From assembly GCF_014191545.1 (NCBI RefSeq), contig NZ_AP023361.1, forward strand, positions 1,206,501 through 1,270,500: 64,000 nt of DNA, written 5' to 3'. Positions 56,914 to 64,000 of this stretch are shown here, piece by piece (position 1 is the stretch's first letter; each line of letters opens with the position of its first letter). Position numbers and translations under genes: made by a program. The notes under the pieces are model-generated. The model was given only the letters and a program-made list of their open reading frames with translations. It did not search any database and was not told the DNA's origin. Source of the DNA: Terrihabitans soli. GTDB taxonomy: Bacteria; Pseudomonadota; Alphaproteobacteria; Rhizobiales; Methylopilaceae.

Positions 56914-59900
56914 CCGGGATTGCCTCCAGGACTGCGACGAAGCGTCGGAGATCGAAATTGCGGACGTGGACATTGAGATCATCGACAAGTCCCTTGCTTT
57001 CGGGTGACTGCGTTTCGATTTCGGCGAGTTTGGCCTGAATGCCGCGGATATAGCCGATGCCCGCAAGGCGCTTCAGTTCTTCGACATGGTTTTGCGCCAG
57101 CGCGTAGATTTTCGGCGCGATCTGCAGGACCTTCTTCTTCTGCGACGTCTCATACGTCCATTCGAGGCCCAGAAGGTTCTCGATACTGTCGAGCAGCTTC
57201 TGCAGATCGACGGGTTTTGGAATGAGGTCGTCATGTGCATCGTCGGGGTTTTGCGCCTTCGTCGCGGTCATATTGGCCGAGACCATGACGATGGCAGCGC
57301 GCTCATGGCCCGCCGCGCGCAGCCGCTTTGCCGTTTCCATGCCGTCCATGCCGGGCATGGCGATATCGAGAAGGAAAAGATCGGGCTCGCATTCTTCGGC
57401 AAGCGCAATGCAGCTTGCGCCGTCCGATGCGGTGAGCAGCACAAAACCGAGCGGCACGAGAACCTCGCGCATCAGGTCGCGATGGGCAGCATCGTCGTCG
57501 GCGACGATGATGGTGCGGCGCTCGCCGGTATAGCCGGCGATGCGGCGATGCGGGCGCAGATCGAGCAGCGGGTCGGCGACCGCCGACAGGAGAAGCCGGA
57601 CGGTGAAGGTCGTGCCTTTGCCCGGCGTCGACTTCAGCAGGATTTCGCCGCCCATGATTTCGGTGAGCAGCTTGGTGATGGTAAGGCCAAGCCCGATGCC
57701 GGGCGTCGTGTCGGGATCGAGCCCGTGCCCGCGTTCGAACGGCGCAAAGACGCGCTCCACATCCTCTTCCGGAATTCCGGGGCCGGTATCGGCGATCTCG
57801 AACTCGGCAACGCCGCTGCGGATGGTCAAACGCAGCGCGATCTGTCCGCTCGATGTGAATTTGATGGCGTTGGACAGAAGATTGATCAGGATTTGCCGGA
57901 GCCGCTTTTCGTCGCTCGAAATCACCGCCGGGATGTGTTCGGGCCGCTTGAAGCGGAATTGCAGGTCTTTGGCGGAGGCCTGCAGGCGGAACATCTCGAC
58001 GATCTGATCGAGGAATTCCGGCAGGCGCACCTCGTCGCGGCTGAGCTGCAGACGCCCCGATTCGATGCGCGAGATATCGAGCAGGCCGTCGATCAGGCCC
58101 GACAGATGTTCGGCCGAGCGGCGGATGACGCGCACGCCGCCGCGGCGATGGGCCGGCATGAACTCATCGCGCTCCATCAGCTGCGCATAGCCCAGGATCG
58201 CGTTCAGCGGCGTCCGGAGTTCATGGCCGATGCCCATGACATAGCGGCTCTTGGCCTGATTGGCAGCTTCCGCGACGTCGCGGGCTTTCTGCAGCTGCAC
58301 ATCGGTTTCTTCATGCGCTTCGATTTCCTGCAGCAGGAGGCGTGTCTGGCTGGCCGATTCCTGTTCGGCGACTCTGCGGCTTTCATGCGCGAGAACGAAC
58401 AGCCAGGAAGCGATGCCGGAGATGATGAGAAGGATGAAGAAGACGACCCACAAAGTGTGGGCGATGATGTTCTTCTGATCGGCGGCGTTGACGGTCGCCT
58501 GGAAATAGACGAGCGCAAGTGCGGTCGCGATCGTGCCGGCGCTGAGCAGGAAGACGCCGACAAAGCGCCCGATGCCGGAATTCAGATGATCGGCGATGTG
58601 GGCGGGCAGGGTGGCATGCATGACCGCCGAAATCTGTTCGTAGACGCGGCCATGCGGTTTGCATCGATCGCCGCAGCGCGCATCGAGCGTGCAGCAGAGC
58701 GAGCAGATCGGGCCGGAATAAACCGGGCAGCCCGCCATATCCTGCGTTTCGAAATGATGCTCGCAGACGCAGCACTGAACCTGCAGCGCGCCGCCCCAGT
58801 CCTCGCGCGGTTTGCGGGCGAGGTAGTAGCGGCCACGGGTGAGAAGGGCGAGGGCAGGTGCGGCGACGAAAGCCGTGCCGAGCGCAATGAACGGCGCGAG
58901 CGCCTGCGGCACCTCGCCGAACGTGCCGCCGAAGGCCAGAAGCGCGCTTGCCGAGGCGAGCACCATGGCGCCGACGCCGACAGGGTTGATGTCGTAAAGA
59001 TGGGCGCGCTTGAACTCGATATGTTTGGGGCTGAGGCCCAGCGGCTTGTTGACGACGAGATCGGCAACGAGCGCGCCGACCCAGGCGACGGCGACGACGG
59101 AATAGAGGCCGAGCGTCTGCTCAAGCGCCCGGTAAATGCCGAGCTCCATCAGAAGCAGAGCGATCGCGACATTGAACACCAGCCAGACGACGCGGCCGGG
59201 ATGGCTGTGCGTCAGGCGCGAGAAGAAATTCGACCAGGCGATGGAGCCGGCATAGGCATTGGTGACATTGATCTTGAGCTGCGAAAGAACGACGAACAGG
59301 CCCATAAGGCCGAGCGCCGCGCCCGGCGAGTGGGTCACATAGCTGAAGGCGACGAGATACATATCCGTCGGCTGCGCGGCCTGTTCGAAATCATAGCCGT
59401 GCGAGACGGCAAGGACCGCAAGGAAGGAACCGAGCAGCATTTTGAGCGCGCCGGGGCCGACCCAGCCGGCGCCGGCGGTAACGAGCGATATCCACCAGCG
59501 AAACCTGTTGCCTTTGCGCTCGCGCGGCAGGAAGCGCAGCACGTCGACCTGTTCGCCGATCTGCGCAACGAGCGAGAAGACGACGCTGGCGGCGGCGCCG
59601 AAGAGAAGAATGTTGAAGCCGCCGCCGTGATCGTCCGGAAAGTTCGTCCAGTTCTGCAGCGATTGCGGATTGGCGAAGAAGATGAAGGCGAAGGGCAGTA
59701 TGTGCAGCAAAACCCAGAGCGGCTGCGTCCAGGTCTGAAATCTTGTGATCCAGGTGATGCCGTGCGTGACGAGCGGAATGACGGCGATGGAAGAGACGAT
59801 ATAGCCCAGCGCCAGCGGCAGGCCGAAGACCATCTCCAGAGCGAGCGCCATGATGGCGGCTTCGATGGCGAAGAAGATGAAGGTGAAGCTCGCATAGATC

Positions 59901-60259
59901 AGCGAAGTGACGGTCGAGCCGATATAGCCGAAGCCGGCGCCGCGGGTGAGCAGATCGATATCGACGCCGTATTTCGCCGCGTAATAGCTGATCGGCAGGC
60001 CGGTGAGGAAAATCAGCGCGCTGACGACGAGGATCGCCAATGCCGCATTGGTGAATCCGTAATTCAATGTGATCGCGCCGCCGATGGCTTCGAGCGCGAG
60101 GAATGATATGGCCGCAAGGGCGGTATGCCCTACGCGCAGGGGTGACCATTTACGGGCGCGCTCCGCGGTGAAGCGAAGTGCGAAGTCCTCGAGCGTCTGG
60201 TTGGCGACCCACTGATTATATTGCCGCCGCACCCTGACGATGCGCTGACTGCCCGACAT
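56906..60259 (-). CDS. Transporter-like sensor hybrid histidine kinase (NCS1-type permease fused to HisKA-HATPase-REC)
   Basis: 1117 aa. Residues about 35-475 form a 12-helix permease-like domain resembling NCS1 purine/cytosine transporters ('ERARKWSPLRVGHTALAAISFLALEAIGGA'). Residues about 490-530 hold nine cysteines (for example 'QCCVCEHHF', 'ICSLCCTLDARCGDRCKPH'), a zinc- or Fe-S-like module. Two more membrane helices (about 575-630), a coiled coil, HisKA with 'MGIGHELRTPLNAIL' (near 678), HATPase_c and a receiver ('IIVADDDAAHRDLM', 'DLFLLDIAMPGMDG') follow, then a 90-residue helical tail. It probably senses a nitrogenous solute such as urea or an amide. Confidence 0.88.
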   Translation of the reverse strand: MSGSQRIVRVRRQYNQWVANQTLEDFALRFTAERARKWSPLRVGHTALAAISFLALEAIGGAITLNYGFTNAALAILVVSALIFLTGLPISYYAAKYGVDIDLLTRGAGFGYIGSTVTSLIYASFTFIFFAIEAAIMALALEMVFGLPLALGYIVSSIAVIPLVTHGITWITRFQTWTQPLWVLLHILPFAFIFFANPQSLQNWTNFPDDHGGGFNILLFGAAASVVFSLVAQIGEQVDVLRFLPRERKGNRFRWWISLVTAGAGWVGPGALKMLLGSFLAVLAVSHGYDFEQAAQPTDMYLVAFSYVTHSPGAALGLMGLFVVLSQLKINVTNAYAGSIAWSNFFSRLTHSHPGRVVWLVFNVAIALLLMELGIYRALEQTLGLYSVVAVAWVGALVADLVVNKPLGLSPKHIEFKRAHLYDINPVGVGAMVLASASALLAFGGTFGEVPQALAPFIALGTAFVAAPALALLTRGRYYLARKPREDWGGALQVQCCVCEHHFETQDMAGCPVYSGPICSLCCTLDARCGDRCKPHGRVYEQISAVMHATLPAHIADHLNSGIGRFVGVFLLSAGTIATALALVYFQATVNAADQKNIIAHTLWVVFFILLIISGIASWLFVLAHESRRVAEQESASQTRLLLQEIEAHEETDVQLQKARDVAEAANQAKSRYVMGIGHELRTPLNAILGYAQLMERDEFMPAHRRGGVRVIRRSAEHLSGLIDGLLDISRIESGRLQLSRDEVRLPEFLDQIVEMFRLQASAKDLQFRFKRPEHIPAVISSDEKRLRQILINLLSNAIKFTSSGQIALRLTIRSGVAEFEIADTGPGIPEEDVERVFAPFERGHGLDPDTTPGIGLGLTITKLLTEIMGGEILLKSTPGKGTTFTVRLLLSAVADPLLDLRPHRRIAGYTGERRTIIVADDDAAHRDLMREVLVPLGFVLLTASDGASCIALAEECEPDLFLLDIAMPGMDGMETAKRLRAAGHERAAIVMVSANMTATKAQNPDDAHDDLIPKPVDLQKLLDSIENLLGLEWTYETSQKKKVLQIAPKIYALAQNHVEELKRLAGIGYIRGIQAKLAEIETQSPESKGLVDDLNVHVRNFDLRRFVAVLEAIPGE

Positions 60260-60366
60260 TTTCCTTCAAAATCCCCCGTGAAACGCCGTGCTGAACAGGT
60301 AGCAAGAACCGTTCCGTCCCCGCCGATTGCGCACGCCTTATTTGTGGTTAAGCGCATGCGAAAGAG

Positions 60367-60405
60367 CGAAGTGCCGCCAGACCAAAACTCACTGGCGGCA
60401 CTTCG
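60367..60405. promoter_or_regulatory. Long inverted repeat in the kinase-urtA divergent region
   Basis: A 14-bp perfect stem: CGAAGTGCCGCCAG (60367-60380) and CTGGCGGCACTTCG (60392-60405) around an 11-nt loop. No T-run follows on either strand. It lies about 110 bp upstream of the kinase start and 140 bp upstream of urtA, so it may be an mRNA leader structure, a protein-binding dyad or a transcription barrier. Confidence 0.5.
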
Positions 60406-60453
60406 CCCGGGGAGGCGCGGGGCCAAGAGTGCGTGGTCGGTGCCGCAACCCAC

Positions 60454-60471
60454 ATACGTCAATTGACGTAT
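60454..60471. promoter_or_regulatory. 18-bp perfect palindrome upstream of urtA
   Basis: ATACGTCAATTGACGTAT is a perfect dyad located 74 bp upstream of the urtA start. Its size and TACG..CGTA ends suit a dimeric LuxR/NarL-type regulator. The LuxR-type regulator encoded at 55999, next to the sensor fusion, is the natural candidate to bind it. Confidence 0.6.
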
Positions 60472-60544
60472 AACTCTCGCCTCCGAACTCGACCCACGAT
60501 CCCCGTCAACGAGACAAAACCTGTCTCGAAACAGGGGGTACGAC

Positions 60545-61807
60545 ATGGAAAACGATAAGGAACGCGGTCTGGAGTCTTCTCTCCGCCGCAAACTGCTCAT
60601 GGGCATGGCCGCTATCCCGGCCATGGCGCTCATGCCGAAATATGCGTTCGGCGCGGGTCCCGCGACGGCGGAAGTCAATACGACCGGCCTTGCCGTCACC
60701 GATACCGAAGTCACCGTCGGTATTCTCCACTCGATCACCGGCACGATGGCGATCTCGGAAACGGGTTCGGTTCAGGCCGAGAAGCTTGCAATCGAGCAGA
60801 TCAATGCGGCGGGCGGCGTGCTTGGCCGCAAAATCAAGTTCATCCAGGAAGACGGCGCGTCCGACTGGCCGACCTTCGCTGAAAAATCGAAGAAGCTCCT
60901 CGTCAACGACAAGGTCGCGGCCGTTATGGGCTGCTGGACCTCGGCCTCGCGTAAAGCGGTGCTGCCGGTGTTCGAGCAGTATAACGGCATGCTCTATTAC
61001 CCGACCTTCTATGAAGGCCTCGAGCAGTCGAAGAACGTGATCTACACGGGTCAGGAAGCGACCCAGCAGATTCTCGCCGGACTCGACTGGGTGTCGAAGG
61101 AGAAGAAGGCGAAGACCTACTATCTCATTGGCTCCGACTATATCTGGCCGCGTACGTCGATGAAGATCGCACGTAAGCACATCGAGGGTCATCTCGAAGG
61201 CTCGGAAGTCGTCGGCGAAGAGTTCCTGCCGCTCGGCCACACCCAGTTCAACTCGGTCATCAACAAGATCAAGCTGAAGAAGCCGGACGTAATCTATTGC
61301 GCGGTGGTCGGCGGCTCGAACGTCGCCTTCTACAAGCAGCTGAAAGCCGCGGGCATCGACCTGTCGAAGCAGACGCTGCTGACCATCTCGGTCACCGAAG
61401 ACGAAATCGACGGTATCGGCGGCGAAAACATCCAGGGCGCCTATGCCTGCATGAAGTACTTCCAGTCGCTGGATAATCCGAACAACAAGGAGTTCGTGAC
61501 CGAGTTCAAGAAGATGTGGGGCGAAAAGACCGTCATCGGCGACGTCACGCAAGCCGCCTATCTCGGTCCGTTCCTGTGGAAGCTTGCGGTCGAAAAGGCC
61601 GGCAGCTTCGACGTCGACAAGATCGCAGCCGCATCGCCGGACATCGAGTTCACCAAAGCTCCGGAAGGTTACGTCAAGATCCACGAGAACCACCATTTGT
61701 GGTCGAAGGCTCGCGTCGGACAGGTGCAGCCGGACGGTCAGTTCAAGGTCGTCTTCGAGACGGCAGAACTCATCCAGCCGGATCCCTTCCCGAAGGGCTA
61801 TCAGTAA
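60545..61807 (+). CDS. urtA: Urea/short-chain-amide ABC transporter substrate-binding protein (UrtA/FmdD type)
   Basis: 420 aa. A twin-arginine-like signal (SLRRKLLMGMAAIPAMALMPKYAFG) precedes a type-1 binding fold: 'VTVGILHSITGTMAISETGSVQAEKLAIEQINAAGGVLG', 'MGCWTSASRKAVLPVFEQYNGMLYYPTFYEGLEQSKNVIYTG' and 'YLIGSDYIWPRTS'. This signature is that of UrtA and the closely related FmdD (amide/urea binding). It is followed by LivH- and LivM-type permeases. Without urease genes in view, urea versus formamide or acetamide cannot be settled. Confidence 0.9.
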   Translation: MENDKERGLESSLRRKLLMGMAAIPAMALMPKYAFGAGPATAEVNTTGLAVTDTEVTVGILHSITGTMAISETGSVQAEKLAIEQINAAGGVLGRKIKFIQEDGASDWPTFAEKSKKLLVNDKVAAVMGCWTSASRKAVLPVFEQYNGMLYYPTFYEGLEQSKNVIYTGQEATQQILAGLDWVSKEKKAKTYYLIGSDYIWPRTSMKIARKHIEGHLEGSEVVGEEFLPLGHTQFNSVINKIKLKKPDVIYCAVVGGSNVAFYKQLKAAGIDLSKQTLLTISVTEDEIDGIGGENIQGAYACMKYFQSLDNPNNKEFVTEFKKMWGEKTVIGDVTQAAYLGPFLWKLAVEKAGSFDVDKIAAASPDIEFTKAPEGYVKIHENHHLWSKARVGQVQPDGQFKVVFETAELIQPDPFPKGYQ

Positions 61808-61819
61808 CAACAAAAAGCT

Positions 61820-61850
61820 TCGCGGGAGAGACGTGCGGTCTCTCCCGCGA
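61820..61850 (+). promoter_or_regulatory. Perfect 13-bp hairpin between urtA and urtB
   Basis: TCGCGGGAGAGAC (61820-61832), GTGCG, GTCTCTCCCGCGA (61838-61850). Only a short, displaced TTTT follows, so it is more probably an mRNA-stabilising or partial-termination hairpin that lets the binding protein be made in excess of the permeases, a common arrangement in ABC operons. Confidence 0.7.
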
Positions 61851-61909
61851 GGTGATTTTCGGGACTTATGGCTGAGACTGGGCGTGCGGGCGCGCCGGGA
61901 GAGTTTCCG

Positions 61910-62836
61910 ATGTTTGCAGATTATTCATTGGCGGAGCTGGGCTCCATTTTTGTGATGCAAGGCTTTTCCGGCCTCATCCTGTTTTCCGTTTATCTTCTGA
62001 TGGCGCTCGGACTGGCGATCATTTTCGGCCAGATGGGCGTGATCAACATGGCGCATGGCGAGTTCATGATCCTCGGCGCCTATGTCACCTATTTCACCTC
62101 TCAGTTCTTCCTGAACTATCTGCCGCCGCTGTTTCCCGGCTACTTCTTCCTCGCGATGATCCTGGCGTTCATCGCCTCCGGCGTGCTCGGAATGTTCATC
62201 GAATGGGTGATGATACGTCACCTCTACAAGCGGCCGCTCGATACGCTGCTCGCCACCTGGGGCCTCAGCCTCATTCTGCAGCAGCTTTACCGTTCGTTCT
62301 TCGGCGCTCGTGAAGTCGGCGTTGAATTGCCGGAATGGATGATGGGCTCGGTTGCTATCACCGATACGATTGAGGTGCAGATCAACGGCCTGTTCGTCAT
62401 CAGTCTGACGCTTGCGATCACGGTCGCGGTTGCGCTGCTGATGTTCAAGTCGCGTTGGGGCAAACAGGTACGTGCCGTCGTGCAAAACCGCATCATGGCG
62501 GGCGCCGTCGGCATCAACACCGAAAAGGTCGACCGTTACACCTTTGCTCTCGGCTGCGGCATCGCCGGCGTCGCGGGCTCTGCCTTCACCATGATCGGCT
62601 CGACCGGTCCGACCGCAGGCCAGCTCTACATCGTCGATACATTCCTTGTGGTCGTCTTCGGCGGCGCGGCGAGCCTTCTCGGCACCATCGCCTCGGCCTT
62701 CTCGATCTCGCAGGCCCAGTCGACTCTGGAGTTCTTCCTGTCGGGCTCCATGGCCAAGGTCCTTACACTGCTCAGCGTGGTCGGCATCCTGATGCTGCGC
62801 CCGCAGGGTCTCTTCACCCTCAAAGTGCGCCGCTGA
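61910..62836 (+). CDS. urtB: Urea/amide ABC transporter permease (UrtB/LivH type)
   Basis: 308 aa from ATG 61910, with GGGAGAG about 7 bases upstream; an ATG at 61868 has no such site. LivH-type permease with 'LMALGLAIIFGQMGVINMAHGEFMILGAYVTYF', 'LLATWGLSLILQQLYRSFFGAREVGVELP' and 'VVFGGAASLLGTIASAFSISQAQSTLEFFLSGSMAKVL'. The 'GVINMAHGEF' and terminal 'RPQGLFTLKVRR' are typical. It lacks the long N-terminal extension seen in some proteobacterial UrtB proteins. Confidence 0.9.
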   Translation: MFADYSLAELGSIFVMQGFSGLILFSVYLLMALGLAIIFGQMGVINMAHGEFMILGAYVTYFTSQFFLNYLPPLFPGYFFLAMILAFIASGVLGMFIEWVMIRHLYKRPLDTLLATWGLSLILQQLYRSFFGAREVGVELPEWMMGSVAITDTIEVQINGLFVISLTLAITVAVALLMFKSRWGKQVRAVVQNRIMAGAVGINTEKVDRYTFALGCGIAGVAGSAFTMIGSTGPTAGQLYIVDTFLVVVFGGAASLLGTIASAFSISQAQSTLEFFLSGSMAKVLTLLSVVGILMLRPQGLFTLKVRR

Positions 62837-62846
62837 GGAAACGCAA

Positions 62847-63968
62847 ATGATCCTCTCTCGAAAAGAACTGATCGGTCTTACGATCCTGTCACTGCTGATC
62901 CTGGCGGTGCTGCCTCTCGCACTCGATACTTTCCGGCTCAATCTTGTCGGCAAGTACCTGACCTACGCCTTCGTCGCGCTCGGCCTTGTGATGTGCTGGG
63001 GCTATGGCGGCATTCTCTCGCTGGGGCAGGGTATCTTCTTCGGTCTCGGCGGTTACTGCATGGCGATGTATCTCAAGCTCGAAGCTTCGAGCGTCGAGAA
63101 CACCAAGATCCAGTCGACCCCCGGCATCCCGGACTTCATGGACTGGAACCAGATCACGGAGCTGCCTTTCTTCTGGGAGCCCTTCCACTCACTGCCGCTG
63201 ACTCTCATCCTGGTCATCGCAGTGCCTGTGTTCTTTGCCTTCATCATCGGCTTTGCGATGTTCACCCGCCGCGTCGGTGGCACCTACTTCGCCATCATCA
63301 CGCAGGCGATCGCCGCCATCCTGACCATCCTGATCGTCGGTCAGCAGGGCTATATCGGCGGTATTAACGGCATCACCGATCTTCGCACGCTGCACGGCTG
63401 GGATATCCGCACGGACGATGCGAAACTGATCCTCTACTTCGTCAATGCGCTGCTGCTCATCGGCTGCCTGCTCATTGCCTTCTTCGTGAAGCATTCGAAG
63501 CTCGGGCGCATCCTCGTCGCCATGCGCGACAAGGAAGATCGTGTCCGGTTCTCCGGCTACAACGTCTCGAGCTTCAAAATCTTCGTGTTCTGCCTGGCGG
63601 CCGGCATTTCGGCGGTCGGTGGCGCGATGTTTGCGCTGCAGGTCGGGTTCATGTCGCCGAGCTTTGTCGGCATCGTGCCCTCGATCGAGATGGTGATCTA
63701 TGCCGCGGTCGGCGGCCGGCTCTCGATCCTCGGCGCTGTCTACGGAACGCTTCTCGTCAACTGGGCCAAGACCTCGTTCTCGGAAAGCTTCCCAGAGCTC
63801 TGGCTGCTCGGCCTCGGTGGCCTGTTCATCGCCGTCGTTCTCGCCTTCCCGAACGGACTGGCCGGTATCTACACGAGCTATGTCGAGCCTTACGTGAAGC
63901 GTCTTCTGAGCAAGAAGACCGAAATCATCCCCGGCGGGACGCTCCCGCAGGGCAGCCCCGCCGAGTGA
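62847..63968 (+). CDS. urtC: Urea/amide ABC transporter permease (UrtC/LivM type)
   Basis: 373 aa. LivM-type permease: 'YLTYAFVALGLVMCWGYGGILSLGQGIFFGLGGYCMAMYLKLE', 'FTRRVGGTYFAIITQAIAAIL', 'GQQGYIGGINGITDL' and 'DKEDRVRFSGYNVSSFKIFVFCLAAGISAVGGAMFALQVGF'. The 'GGINGITDL' and 'VRFSGYN' segments fit UrtC better than a generic LivM. It begins 10 bp after urtB and ends 13 bp before the next start. Confidence 0.92.
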   Translation: MILSRKELIGLTILSLLILAVLPLALDTFRLNLVGKYLTYAFVALGLVMCWGYGGILSLGQGIFFGLGGYCMAMYLKLEASSVENTKIQSTPGIPDFMDWNQITELPFFWEPFHSLPLTLILVIAVPVFFAFIIGFAMFTRRVGGTYFAIITQAIAAILTILIVGQQGYIGGINGITDLRTLHGWDIRTDDAKLILYFVNALLLIGCLLIAFFVKHSKLGRILVAMRDKEDRVRFSGYNVSSFKIFVFCLAAGISAVGGAMFALQVGFMSPSFVGIVPSIEMVIYAAVGGRLSILGAVYGTLLVNWAKTSFSESFPELWLLGLGGLFIAVVLAFPNGLAGIYTSYVEPYVKRLLSKKTEIIPGGTLPQGSPAE

Positions 63969-63981
63969 GGAGAGAACGAAT

Positions 63982-64000
63982 ATGAATCCCCCCATCAACA
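63982..64000 (+). CDS. Start of next gene, probably UrtD-type ATPase (cut by window)
   Basis: An ATG at 63982 is preceded by GAGGAGAG (63967-63974). Only MNPPIN is visible. Gene order in urt/fmd operons predicts an ABC ATPase (UrtD/LivG type) here; the sequence itself cannot show it. Confidence 0.5.

Noticed and set aside
57086-60106. A 1006-codon plus-strand frame opposite the hybrid kinase
   Set aside because: The composition is extremely Arg/Asp/Glu/Gly-rich with no domain, and the opposite strand encodes a protein with complete kinase motifs; shadow frame.

Overview
The window is a GC-rich, gene-dense stretch of alphaproteobacterial chromosome. Several things point to Hyphomicrobiales (Rhizobiales): FixJ-type response regulators, a tight GC-rich codon style, many NitT/TauT- and TctABC-type importers, a TadG-like protein, and an intergenic inverted repeat (33086-33185) of the kind common in Bradyrhizobium/Rhodopseudomonas relatives. 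I cannot name the species. Most genes sit in compact operons with ATGA or GTGA stop/start overlaps.

Layout. 1-3008 (minus): a CHASE3 sensor kinase, an overlapping sugar-type periplasmic binding protein and a RibD-C/dihydrofolate-reductase-like protein cut by the window edge. 3164-11278: a LysR regulator divergent from a nine-gene operon made of a NitT/TauT-type ABC importer, two SDR dehydrogenases, a creatininase-type amidohydrolase, two tandem arginase-family ureohydrolases and a Gdx-like guanidinium exporter; it reads as a guanidino-compound catabolic operon. 11281-19288: two GntR/FCD regulators around a 2-hydroxyacid operon (FMN oxidase, TctC binding protein, split TPP decarboxylase, ICL/PEPM-family lyase, fused TctA-TctB permease). 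19652-27233: small membrane and secreted proteins, hydrolases, a possible 6S-like RNA, two NmrA-like reductases flanking a cupin, an orphan soluble kinase and a GST. 27249-32841 (minus): a MASE1/multi-PAS kinase with three response regulators and a CBS protein.

33086-40765 is accessory: a repeat, an orphan terminase-small-subunit-like gene, a frameshifted ClpP/crotonase-fold gene, then an atypically AT-richer cluster. That cluster holds a DNA methyltransferase divergent from a sigma-like protein, a 122-aa unknown, an ImmA/IrrE peptidase, a NurA-like protein and a HerA-type ATPase, and it ends at the 3' end of tRNA-Ser(GCU). This is the best candidate in the window for an undescribed defence-like system.

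40980-46325: recJ, a TadG/VWA protein, tRNA-Glu, and a two-gene insert (membrane protein plus Cys-rich secreted protein) directly behind the tRNA. 46728-55487: a complete siderophore uptake locus with FecI/FecR-type regulation, a TonB receptor, an FhuF-like reductase and a FecBCDE-type ABC transporter. 55568-64000: a GFA-family protein, then a transporter-like sensor kinase fusion with its LuxR-type regulator, divergent from a urea/short-chain-amide ABC transporter (urtABC and the first codons of the next gene). An 18-bp perfect palindrome lies in the divergent region.
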